Shown piece by piece: positions 1 to 5,651 of a stretch of DNA of 5,651 nucleotides (within the stretch, counting starts at the first letter, position 1; each line of letters begins with the position of its first letter). The position numbers and the translations under genes are program-made. The notes beneath the pieces were generated by a model. The model did not search any database and was not told where the DNA came from. It saw nothing but the letters and a program-made list of their open reading frames with translations. Origin of the DNA: DATEZO01 sp035255485 (GTDB lineage Bacteria; Pseudomonadota; Gammaproteobacteria; Burkholderiales; Burkholderiaceae_D); contig DATEZO010000179.1 of assembly GCA_035255485.1 (NCBI GenBank), positions 1 through 5,651 of the forward strand. Direction: 5' to 3'.

Positions 1-1085
1 TCCCCATCCTGCTTGAGCATCGCGTCACTCGCGTAGTCAAGGATGGCGCGCGCGTCATCGGCATTGAAGCCATCCATGGCGATCGCACGGTGCGCATCAA
101 GGCGCGCCGCGCCGTGATTTTTGGCAGCGGCGGTTATGCGCACAACGTCGAGCTGGTCGAACGGCATCAGCCCGGCCTGTACGGTGCCTGCGCAATGCCG
201 GGTTCTACCGGCGACTTCATTTCCATCGCCGGCACGGCCGGAGCACGCATGGGAACGCTGGGAACCGCGTGGCGCTCACAGGTCGTGCTGGAAGAAGCGC
301 TGGAAAACCGTGCCATCGGCCTGGGCGCCTTCGTGTTGCCGGGTGACTCGATGGTGCTCGTCAACAAGTACGGAAAACGTATCGTCAACGAGAAGATCAA
401 CTACAACGACCGTACGGAAGTCCATTTCGTTTATGATCCGGTTGCCAAGGAATATCCGAACCGCTTCCAGTTCATGATCTTCGACGAACGCACGCTGGAT
501 GCGTTCGGCGGCGCCTTCCCGCTCCCCACCGACAAGAAGTCCTACCCCTATCTCATCGAGGGTGCCACGCTGGCTGACCTGGCATCCAACATCACTGCGC
601 GCCTGCAAAAGATCCGCTCGAAGATCGGTGTCTATGCTCTCGCTCCGGACTTCACCTCCACGCTGCAGGACACGATCGCGCGCTACAACGGCTACGCCAA
701 GGCGGGCAAGGATCCGGAATTTGACCGCGGCCGCTACCCGTACGACGCCGACTGGCACGCGGTGTTCTCGCCACGGCGCGAGGGCACGAAGCAACCGGTG
801 AATCCGATGCCGGATGTGACGATGCACCCGCTACGCGAGAACGGCCCGTTCTACGCAATCATCCTCGGCCCGGGCGCCCTTGATACCTGCGGCGGTCCGT
901 CCATCAATGAGCACGCCCAGGTCCTCGACGCCGACGGCCATCCGATTCCTGGTCTTTATGGCGCGGGCAACTGCATCGCCAGTCCGTCGGGCCGCACCTA
1001 CTACGGCGCGGGCCATACCATCGGCATGGCGCTCACCTATGGCTATATCGCCGGCCTGCACGCCACGGGAAAGCAGAAGGCCTGA
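1..1085 (+). CDS. FAD-dependent oxidoreductase, 3-ketosteroid-1-dehydrogenase-like (5'-truncated)
   Basis: The frame is open from position 3 to the TGA at 1083-1085, giving 360 visible residues; the first in-frame GTG at 90 is internal, not a start. The protein belongs to the FAD_binding_2 superfamily (fumarate reductase flavoprotein, 3-ketosteroid-1-dehydrogenase, KstD). Visible landmarks, numbered from position 3, are the strand and glycine turn VIFGSGGY (38-45), a G-rich helix ending in GTLGTAW (about 84-90), PFYAI near residue 280, GLYGAGN (317-323), GRTYYGAG (330-337) and TIGMALTYGYIAG (339-351) at the FAD-contacting C-terminus. The Tyr of the RTY motif with Gly four residues later matches the Y487/G491 arrangement I recall from KstD1. 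Family members are usually 500-570 residues, so roughly 150-200 residues including the N-terminal dinucleotide-binding GxGxxG are off the left edge. The likely reaction is desaturation of a cyclic ketone such as a 3-ketosteroid; the exact substrate cannot be read from the sequence. Superfamily is secure, substrate class is tentative. Confidence 0.85.
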   Translation, partial: PILLEHRVTRVVKDGARVIGIEAIHGDRTVRIKARRAVIFGSGGYAHNVELVERHQPGLYGACAMPGSTGDFISIAGTAGARMGTLGTAWRSQVVLEEALENRAIGLGAFVLPGDSMVLVNKYGKRIVNEKINYNDRTEVHFVYDPVAKEYPNRFQFMIFDERTLDAFGGAFPLPTDKKSYPYLIEGATLADLASNITARLQKIRSKIGVYALAPDFTSTLQDTIARYNGYAKAGKDPEFDRGRYPYDADWHAVFSPRREGTKQPVNPMPDVTMHPLRENGPFYAIILGPGALDTCGGPSINEHAQVLDADGHPIPGLYGAGNCIASPSGRTYYGAGHTIGMALTYGYIAGLHATGKQKA

Positions 1086-1116
1086 GCCTCCAGGACCCGC
1101 TGACACCGGCAATCTT

Positions 1117-1143
1117 CTCTGCAGCGGGCAATCCGCTGCAGAG
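1117..1143 (+). terminator. Hairpin 3' of the flavoprotein gene, possible terminator
   Basis: A perfect 11-bp stem (1117-1127 pairing with 1133-1143) with a 5-nt loop begins 32 nt after the flavoprotein stop codon. It is strong and well placed to end or protect the plus-strand transcript, but no T-tract follows it on either strand. It is therefore not a canonical intrinsic terminator; Rho-assisted termination or 3'-end stabilisation is equally possible. Confidence 0.4.
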
Positions 1144-1181
1144 CGCGGCATTCGGGCGTGGCGTCGAGGCTTGAGGCAATA

Positions 1182-1207
1182 CATCAGCCCGGCTGTTTCG
1201 GCTGATG
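1182..1207. repeat. Inverted repeat in the convergent gap
   Basis: CATCAGCC (1182-1189) is repeated inverted as GGCTGATG (1200-1207), an 8-bp stem with a 10-nt loop. It lies between the other two hairpins and immediately beyond the T-tract of the minus-strand terminator. It could act as a backup terminator or transcript-end structure in either direction; no T-run accompanies it. Confidence 0.35.
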
Positions 1208-1209
1208 CG

Positions 1210-1250
1210 AAAAGACGCCGGCCGGAAGGAACGTCCTTCCGGCCGGCGCC
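1210..1250 (-). terminator. Intrinsic terminator of the pagL-like gene
   Basis: A perfect 15-bp GC-rich stem (1216-1230 pairing with 1234-1248) encloses a 3-nt loop. Read on the minus strand, the stem is followed within two bases by TTTT (complement of 1210-1213), the layout of a Rho-independent terminator. It lies about 40 nt downstream of the PagL-like stop codon. On the plus strand no T-tract follows, so it is assigned to the minus-strand gene, although the stem could also block plus-strand read-through. Confidence 0.85.
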
Positions 1251-1288
1251 TCACTGCATGCGTTCTGATTTCTTGCGAAGAATATCCG

Positions 1289-1900
1289 CTAGAACGGATA
1301 GCTGCCGCGCAGCACCAGGAAATTCACCCCGCTATTCGGTTCCTTGATGCCCCCGTTCGAAAAGTGCTGTGCCTTGAGCGTCAGGTCAAGATTATTGGAG
1401 AACACGTAGCCGACACCGATATGGTCGCCAAATTCAAAGGCTGTAGAGAGCCGGCGATCATTGTTTCTGTAGAGCTCCGAAAACAGGTTGGCGCCGATCC
1501 CCCCTTCCAAGTAGAACCCTTTCGCGCTGTCGTTTTGAAGCCGAAAAACGGGCGTGATCCCCAGCACGGTAATGTCCTGCGTGCTCCCCGGCATATTCAG
1601 GTAACGGGTGCCGTGCCAGCGCGAGAGGGTCAAATCCCAGTACAGCCCGACATGCGTGCCGTTGGACTTCCACCACTGGTGTGGTGTTTTCCACTGTATG
1701 CCGAGCCGTGTCAGGACGGTCTTGTTGCCCTGCCCCGCTTCAAGCGATACGGAATCGACGGCGTGGCCAGTGATTGGAATGGCCGTCAGCAGGCCACACA
1801 TTGCAAGTGTCTTTTTCAGTACGCCCGATTTCCCGGGTGGGCGCGGCGTAGGGCAGGAATCTACTGATTGAAACATGAGTGCAAACACCATTGAAGTCAT
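1289..1900 (-). CDS. pagL: PagL-like lipid A 3-O-deacylase (acyloxyacyl hydrolase), outer membrane
   Basis: This is a small outer-membrane beta-barrel hydrolase expected to remove the ester-linked 3-O acyl chain of lipid A. The signature lies near the C-terminus: AQHFSNGGIKEPNSGVNF (residues 177-194), with His179 and Ser181 at the positions of the His126/Ser128 catalytic pair of Pseudomonas aeruginosa PagL, and the chain ends in GSYPF with the terminal Phe typical of barrel proteins. A signal peptide is visible as LKK (28-30), a hydrophobic stretch, and TGHA cleaved before VDS (after residue 47), giving a mature chain of about 156 residues, close to known PagL (about 150). The start is uncertain: ATG at 1900 gives 203 residues with an unusually long 27-residue N-terminal extension. 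ATG at 1876 is another option, and a CTG at 1819 would give the usual precursor length; none has a strong ribosome-binding site. The position expected for the catalytic Glu (14 after His) is Asn193. It probably has its own transcript, ending at the 1210-1250 terminator. Confidence 0.85.
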   Translation of the reverse strand: MTSMVFALMFQSVDSCPTPRPPGKSGVLKKTLAMCGLLTAIPITGHAVDSVSLEAGQGNKTVLTRLGIQWKTPHQWWKSNGTHVGLYWDLTLSRWHGTRYLNMPGSTQDITVLGITPVFRLQNDSAKGFYLEGGIGANLFSELYRNNDRRLSTAFEFGDHIGVGYVFSNNLDLTLKAQHFSNGGIKEPNSGVNFLVLRGSYPF

Positions 1901-2089
1901 TCACCGCTGCGATTCCCGCCTGGCGCCTTCAGCAAATCTGACAGTGGCCAAGCGGGCATGGAACGATTTCCGCGTGCGGACCGGCGTGAACATCGAACGT
2001 CCAGCAGGTGTCGCGGCACAAGCCAGCATGATAACCCGCAACGGCAGGGGTAGACCCGCGCTCAGGAAAAACGTCAAAGCATGAGTTCA
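1901..2089. other. Intergenic gap between the SnoaL-like and pagL-like genes
   Basis: This 189-bp gap separates two minus-strand genes. I see no coding signal in it and no hairpin with a T-tract after the SnoaL-like stop. A possible minus-strand promoter reads TTGACG (complement of 2072-2077), 17 bp, then TCTACC (complement of 2049-2054); the -35 is good (5 of 6) but the -10 is poor (3 of 6). A closer -10 match, TATCAT, lies just downstream without a partner -35. The pagL-like gene may be transcribed from here or by read-through from upstream. Confidence 0.3.
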
Positions 2090-2488
2090 TCAAGCGTCGA
2101 AGAATACCGCTTGCACATGCATCGGATCCATGTATTCCTTGGTCCGAAGAATCTTGCCGTTGCGAGTCTCGAACAGAAAATGGTAGAGATTCTGGTAGGT
2201 GCGGCCGGTCTTGGTCTTGGCGAACGACTCCGCCTCCACTGCAACCCGGTTGCCTTCTGACGTAAACGCTTTCGGAGTCAATTTGATCGTGCCATCCACC
2301 AGATCATGCATGCCGACCAGCAGTTGCTCGAATTCAGGCTTGGTGTATGCCTTCGAAATCGACAACGTCCCCGACACCCACCATGTCGCCTCGTCATCAA
2401 GAAGACTGACGATCTGCTTGATATCGCCGGCACCGAATGCCGCAAAGAGACGCTTGACCAATTCCTTGTTGCTTTCAACTTCGCTCAT
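2090..2488 (-). CDS. SnoaL-like / NTF2-fold protein (ketosteroid-isomerase superfamily)
   Basis: This 132-residue protein has the length and pattern of the SnoaL-like/NTF2 alpha+beta-barrel family, which includes ketosteroid isomerases, polyketide cyclases, small hydrolases and ligand-binding proteins. Visible blocks are an N-terminal helix with FAAFGAGDI (15-23), the strand DDEATWWVSG (31-40), GNRVAVEAES (79-88), and the C-terminal sheet from YQNLYHFLFE (98-107) through GKI (111-113) to EYMDPMHVQAVF (118-129). It has no signal peptide and should be cytoplasmic. The ATG at 2488 is supported by GGAG (complement of 2496-2499) seven bases upstream. It sits behind the terminator of the DUF1329 gene, so it is either separately transcribed or reached by read-through. 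Whether it isomerises, cyclises, hydrolyses or only binds a small hydrophobic molecule cannot be told; the fold call is firm, the function is not. Confidence 0.8.
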   Translation of the reverse strand: MSEVESNKELVKRLFAAFGAGDIKQIVSLLDDEATWWVSGTLSISKAYTKPEFEQLLVGMHDLVDGTIKLTPKAFTSEGNRVAVEAESFAKTKTGRTYQNLYHFLFETRNGKILRTKEYMDPMHVQAVFFDA

Positions 2489-2539
2489 AGCGCAGCTCCA
2501 AAATAGTTAGTAGTACTGAATCAGGTATGGGGAGATCTG

Positions 2540-2573
2540 AAAAGCTCCTTCCCGCCGCAGGACAGGAAGGAGC
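2540..2573 (-). terminator. Intrinsic terminator downstream of the DUF1329 gene
   Basis: A 9-bp stem, GCTCCTTCC (2544-2552) against GGAAGGAGC (2565-2573), with a 12-nt loop is followed on the minus strand by TTTT (complement of 2540-2543). It begins about 10 nt after the DUF1329 stop codon. It should end most transcripts of the DUF1302-DUF1329 pair before the SnoaL-like gene, whose start is about 50 nt further on. Confidence 0.8.
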
Positions 2574-2583
2574 CGATTTCCGC

Positions 2584-3840
2584 TTACTGCATCGTCTCAA
2601 GCTTGTCGACCGTATGCTTGGTCGGGTTCAAGCCAACGTCAACGCGTGTGTTGGTATTCCAGAAGGTGCCGTGCATCGCCTTGAAGTCGATGTACTCCCC
2701 GCCTGTGGTTGCGTAATACTTGAGTTTCGACTTCTCGCCAATCAAGGTATTGAAGAAGAAGGTCTGGAAGCGCCAAAACTGTCCCTTCTTGTCGAACACC
2801 TCACCATGGTAGATTGCTGGCAGTTTGGTATCAATGTACACGACTTTCTTGCCATACGGATGGTCATCCGGCGGAATGCCTTCCACCACCCAAACTTCAC
2901 GCGGCGTCATCTTTTGCTCGGACATCACGTACGGCGCATCCTTGAAGTTCAGGTTTGCCCACTCCTCGCCTGTACCTTCCTTACCTTTCACCTGTACCGC
3001 CTTGAAATCGGTCGAAGCGAGGATCCAGCGCTTGCCGATCAGCTTGATCGACTTGTAGCGCGAGGGACGGGAATTCCAGACGCCCACGTCATCATTGATG
3101 AAGTCGAAGCCACCGACGGGGTCGGTCCAGGAGTTGCCCGAAAGGCGGCGAACGCGGCGTGCAGACTTGATATATGCCCATACGTCATCAAGCTTGCCAG
3201 CCTTGTCATACTGCACCGAGAACGTGCCCACACCCTTGACGTCCTGCGGATACAGGCCGACGAGAACGGTCTTGTTGAAGACATCGCCTTCATTCGGGAA
3301 AGGCGCATCGCCCCACAGGCGGCCCTTTGCCATGATCCGCTGGTAGGTCCATTTCTGGCTCGCTTCAAAACCATTCTTGTTGGACGTAATGAAATTCACC
3401 GGATTGTTATAGATGTCCGACCCGGTCGCCGCACCGAGATAGAAGTTCCACACTACCTTGTCGCCGGCATACGGATCAGACGCGGAAATATTCGGAAACG
3501 GCTGGCCAGCCACATATCCGGTCACCTCCCGGGTCTGCGGGTCAAACTTCACCTGACCGGAATACTTGTTGGTCGCTTCCGTGTACTTCGGATCAAGCAC
3601 GGGCTCACGCGACTTGGTGAGCGGGTATTTCTTGTTGTAGGTGCGGACAAACCACTCCATCTTTTCGGTCAGCAGATCGCCGATCTTGTGACCCATGAAG
3701 GTGTCGTTCTTGATTTTGTCGATGTTGTCCTTGCTGATGACCGTGCCTTCAGGCAGTTCCGCGGCAAATGCCGAAGACCCCAGGGCCATGATGGCAGCGG
3801 CCACCGGTGCGAGAACGCAGCGAAGAGTGCTGGCTTGCAT
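2584..3840 (-). CDS. DUF1329 family secreted protein
   Basis: The 418-residue protein has an Sec-type signal peptide, MQASTLRCVLAPVAAAIMAL followed by GSSAFA, with likely cleavage after residue 26 (SAFA before AELPEG), placing the mature protein in the periplasm or at the inner face of the outer membrane. The family hallmark is visible at about residues 223-273: YIKSARRVRRL, then DPVGGFDFINDD, then a stretch ending KSIKLIGKRWIL. The DUF1329 domain covers nearly the whole mature chain and, in my recollection, resembles lipoprotein-carrier (LolA/LolB-like) folds, which would suit binding of a lipid-like ligand; that part is inference. An upstream in-frame ATG at 3903 would add 21 residues ahead of the signal peptide, but 3840 is preferred because AAAGAGG precedes it by 9 bases and the signal peptide then starts at the N-terminus. 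It follows the DUF1302 gene by 68 bp and probably shares its transcript. The exact function is unknown. Confidence 0.88.
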   Translation of the reverse strand: MQASTLRCVLAPVAAAIMALGSSAFAAELPEGTVISKDNIDKIKNDTFMGHKIGDLLTEKMEWFVRTYNKKYPLTKSREPVLDPKYTEATNKYSGQVKFDPQTREVTGYVAGQPFPNISASDPYAGDKVVWNFYLGAATGSDIYNNPVNFITSNKNGFEASQKWTYQRIMAKGRLWGDAPFPNEGDVFNKTVLVGLYPQDVKGVGTFSVQYDKAGKLDDVWAYIKSARRVRRLSGNSWTDPVGGFDFINDDVGVWNSRPSRYKSIKLIGKRWILASTDFKAVQVKGKEGTGEEWANLNFKDAPYVMSEQKMTPREVWVVEGIPPDDHPYGKKVVYIDTKLPAIYHGEVFDKKGQFWRFQTFFFNTLIGEKSKLKYYATTGGEYIDFKAMHGTFWNTNTRVDVGLNPTKHTVDKLETMQ

Positions 3841-3849
3841 GATTCGAGA

Positions 3850-3856
3850 CCTCTTT
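3850..3856 (-). promoter_or_regulatory. Ribosome-binding site deciding the DUF1329 start
   Basis: AAAGAGG on the minus strand lies 9 bases before the ATG at 3840. It supports that start over the in-frame ATG at 3903, which almost abuts the DUF1302 stop and would place extra charged residues before the signal peptide. Confidence 0.7.
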
Positions 3857-3908
3857 CTGGAAATTGATACGTCGATAGTGATGTTGCTCGTAGCGCGCTT
3901 CATATGGC

Positions 3909-5579
3909 TCAGAACTGATAGGTTGCGCGCAGGGTTGCGTAGTTGTGGTGGTTGAACGCCGCCATGCCGTAGTGGTCGTTACCCGGGCTGGAGATGTTGT
4001 CCGTCCGTGCGCCCTTGGTATTGAAGAACACCGCATCCGCTGCCAGGCGCCAGTTGTTGCCGATGTTGTAGGTCAGGCTCGGGATGAAGAAGCTGTTTCC
4101 GGCCTGGAGCTCCTGGCCATAAGCGAGGCCATAGGTAAGGCGCGAGTTCATGTATGGGAACTGGATGAACGCCGTAGCGATCGTGCTGTGCGACTTCAGT
4201 TTGGCAGCAGAACCCACTGCAGCAACCAGGTCTTCCCTGTCGTTCAGGTCACGAACCCAGCTGTCGAACACCTGGAACGATGCGAACGACGCCGCATTGG
4301 TACCCAGCCACTTTTGCAGGCGCAGCTGCTTGTCGATACGCAGGGTGGTCTGGATCACGTCCTTCTTGACCACGGGACCCATCACGCCGGCATTGTTCGG
4401 GATCTGGAAGAAGCCTGCGGCATTGGGCATACCGCTAACATCCGAGTTGGAGTTGAACAGGCGGTCCTTCTGGAGGGCCATTTCGAAGTTCACCACCGCA
4501 TCGAGGGTCTGGCTTTCACCGCTCACGCTGGCGCCGATGACATTGATGATCGGATAGATCCAGTCACCATAGGCCTTGTTCGTCGGGGCTTGCTTGTAGT
4601 ACAGCGAACTCACGCAGCCGGTGCCGTCACGCTGCGCTCCCGAGGCAAACACACCGCAAGGATTCAGCACGAAATCCGGCTGGAAAACGCGCTGGTACGA
4701 CACGGCGTAGTTCAGGTCACCCGCCAGGCCCGTCCACCGCAATGCACCGGTAGTGCTCTTGTAATTGCCTTCCGGATGATCGTAGTTGAACTGAGTGGCG
4801 TAAGCCAGATAGTCCACACCCATGTTCGGGACGGCCGACCAGCGCCCGCCGTAGATGTCATAGGTGTTGCCGATGTCCTGCTTGCGATCCCAACCTGGTC
4901 GGATGACTGCCTGCAGCGTGCCCTGTGCTTCCGGCACGGCCATCTTGACGTTCGCCATGATGAGCGGCTTGCGCTGTTCGTCGCTCTCCGGTTCGCCAAA
5001 GGCGCGCCAACGGTAGTCAAAGCCGTGTAGCAAATCGTTCGGATGGAAGAAGTCGGTCTCGCCGAACACCACCTGCTGTTTGCCGAGGCGAACCTGGAAG
5101 CGGTCGCCGAGTGCGAAGTCGGCATACAGTTCGCGCAGTTCACCCTGATTGTATTGGTTCTTCACATCGCAGCCCGGGCCAGGCGCCGCACCGCCGACTG
5201 CTGCACTGGCGCAGGACCGGCGCTGCAGTTCCTTGCCGTAGGAACTGATGGACTCGCGGTCAGCACGGCCGACCGCGTGCCAAGTCACACCTCCGGTCTT
5301 GGCGTCCGCCGTCAGATCCAGCGCGGCGCGTTCCATCATCAGCTTGCCTTTACCTTTCAGCTTCGAGTAGGCAGGCTGGCCAGGCAGAGGGGAAGTCTGG
5401 TCATTGTTGTCGTTCAAGCCCCATGACAACCAGGTACGCACGTACCCGCCCATCTTGAAATAATTCCCGCCGAGGTCAGCGTCCGGTGCGGCCTGATCGG
5501 CCGCAATGGCACCGCTGCACCCGGCCGCCATGGACAGCAATACTGCCGGCCGGATTGTTTTAACCCATTTTCTATTCAT
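3909..5579 (-). CDS. DUF1302 family outer-membrane beta-barrel protein
   Basis: The 556-residue protein carries a signal peptide (basic MNRKWVKTIR, a hydrophobic core, then GAIA cleaved before ADQ, after residue 26). The rest has alternating aromatic/polar strands and ends in ATLRATYQF, with the terminal Phe of a porin-like barrel. The DUF1302 pattern includes YFKMGGYVRTWLSWGLND near the mature N-terminus, and RLGKQQVVFGETDFF (about 164-178) followed by HPNDLLHGFDYRWR. The family's usual length (about 500-650) is matched. It probably forms an outer-membrane channel or receptor for a hydrophobic solute, paired with the DUF1329 protein encoded 68 bp downstream; the substrate is unknown. Two cysteine pairs, Cys123/Cys137 and Cys308/Cys322, have the same 13-residue spacing within Gly/Ala-rich stretches that look like surface loops, suggesting disulfide-closed loops. 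Start 5579 is chosen for its ribosome-binding site and correctly placed signal peptide; the frame also opens at a TTG at 5633, which is unlikely. Confidence 0.88.
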   Translation of the reverse strand: MNRKWVKTIRPAVLLSMAAGCSGAIAADQAAPDADLGGNYFKMGGYVRTWLSWGLNDNNDQTSPLPGQPAYSKLKGKGKLMMERAALDLTADAKTGGVTWHAVGRADRESISSYGKELQRRSCASAAVGGAAPGPGCDVKNQYNQGELRELYADFALGDRFQVRLGKQQVVFGETDFFHPNDLLHGFDYRWRAFGEPESDEQRKPLIMANVKMAVPEAQGTLQAVIRPGWDRKQDIGNTYDIYGGRWSAVPNMGVDYLAYATQFNYDHPEGNYKSTTGALRWTGLAGDLNYAVSYQRVFQPDFVLNPCGVFASGAQRDGTGCVSSLYYKQAPTNKAYGDWIYPIINVIGASVSGESQTLDAVVNFEMALQKDRLFNSNSDVSGMPNAAGFFQIPNNAGVMGPVVKKDVIQTTLRIDKQLRLQKWLGTNAASFASFQVFDSWVRDLNDREDLVAAVGSAAKLKSHSTIATAFIQFPYMNSRLTYGLAYGQELQAGNSFFIPSLTYNIGNNWRLAADAVFFNTKGARTDNISSPGNDHYGMAAFNHHNYATLRATYQF

Positions 5580-5584
5580 AACGT

Positions 5585-5589
5585 CTCCC
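5585..5589 (-). promoter_or_regulatory. Ribosome-binding site of the DUF1302 gene
   Basis: GGGAG on the minus strand stands 5 bases before the ATG at 5579 and fixes that start, which in turn puts the basic end of the signal peptide at residues 1-10. The remaining upstream 60 bp to the window edge show no promoter that I can call with confidence. Confidence 0.7.
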
Positions 5590-5651
5590 AGGTATTGAAA
5601 AATAAGCCCAATGACGAGCTCGATGACAGCCAAACCACTTCTGGCATTGGT

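Noticed and set aside
880..1347. Plus-strand open frame spanning the flavoprotein end and the convergent gap
   Set aside because: It runs out of frame through a conserved FAD-binding C-terminus and through three hairpins, and its Arg/Ser/Pro-rich translation is typical of a shadow frame.
1875..2084. Plus-strand 69-codon open frame overlapping the pagL-like 5' end and the following gap
   Set aside because: No convincing ribosome-binding site, no recognisable motif, and its start overlaps the opposite-strand gene. I cannot support it as coding.
2527..3867. Long open frame on the plus strand (446 codons) covering the DUF1329 gene
   Set aside because: It is antisense to a gene with a clear signal peptide, family motifs and ribosome-binding site. 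Its translation shows no recognisable domain, and it runs through the terminator hairpin. It is a by-product of codon bias.
3945..5030. Long open frame on the plus strand (361 codons) opposite the DUF1302 gene
   Set aside because: It is antisense to a well-supported barrel protein, has no recognisable motif, and its composition is that expected from reversed codons.
5502..5579. Possible lipobox (AAGC at residues 18-21) in the DUF1302 signal peptide
   Set aside because: The -3 position is Ala rather than Leu/Val/Ile, a good signal peptidase I site (AIA before AD) follows five residues later, and the protein is an outer-membrane barrel, not a lipoprotein.
5611..5627. Repeated ATGAC flanking the palindromic core CGAGCTCG upstream of the DUF1302 gene
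   Set aside because: The repeat is only 5 bp and the palindrome 8 bp. This is too short to call an operator without comparison to relatives.

Overview
This window looks like a chromosomal segment of a Gram-negative proteobacterium. It is moderately GC-rich and encodes two outer-membrane beta-barrel proteins ending in phenylalanine plus one other secreted protein. The combination of a PagL-type lipid A deacylase with a DUF1302/DUF1329 pair fits a Burkholderiales-like betaproteobacterium best. That placement is inference from gene content; no rRNA or marker gene is present. I see no tRNA, CRISPR array, insertion sequence or phage gene.

Layout. Positions 1-1085 (+) hold the C-terminal 360 residues of a flavoprotein of the FAD-binding fumarate reductase / 3-ketosteroid-1-dehydrogenase superfamily; its beginning lies outside the window. 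It converges on four minus-strand genes. The convergent gap (1086-1288) is packed with three hairpins, of which the strongest is a clear intrinsic terminator for the minus strand. In minus-strand transcription order the other genes are: a DUF1302 outer-membrane barrel protein (5579-3909), a DUF1329 periplasmic protein (3840-2584), an intrinsic terminator, a small SnoaL/NTF2-fold protein (2488-2090), and a PagL-like lipid A 3-O-deacylase (1900-1289) followed by its own terminator.

How they may work together. DUF1302 and DUF1329 genes are frequently neighbours in proteobacteria, often close to genes for catabolism or export of hydrophobic compounds, but their biochemical role is poorly defined. 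Beside them sit a ketosteroid-dehydrogenase-like flavoenzyme and a protein with the fold used by ketosteroid isomerases. This suggests a locus for handling steroid-, terpenoid- or other lipid-like molecules at and across the outer membrane. The link is inference: the flavoenzyme is on the opposite strand, and the SnoaL gene lies behind a terminator, so these are at least two or three transcription units.

The main points worth checking are two cysteine pairs with identical C-x13-C spacing in the DUF1302 protein, an apparent substitution at the catalytic acid position of the PagL homologue together with an unclear start codon, and the functional identity of the DUF1302/DUF1329 pair.
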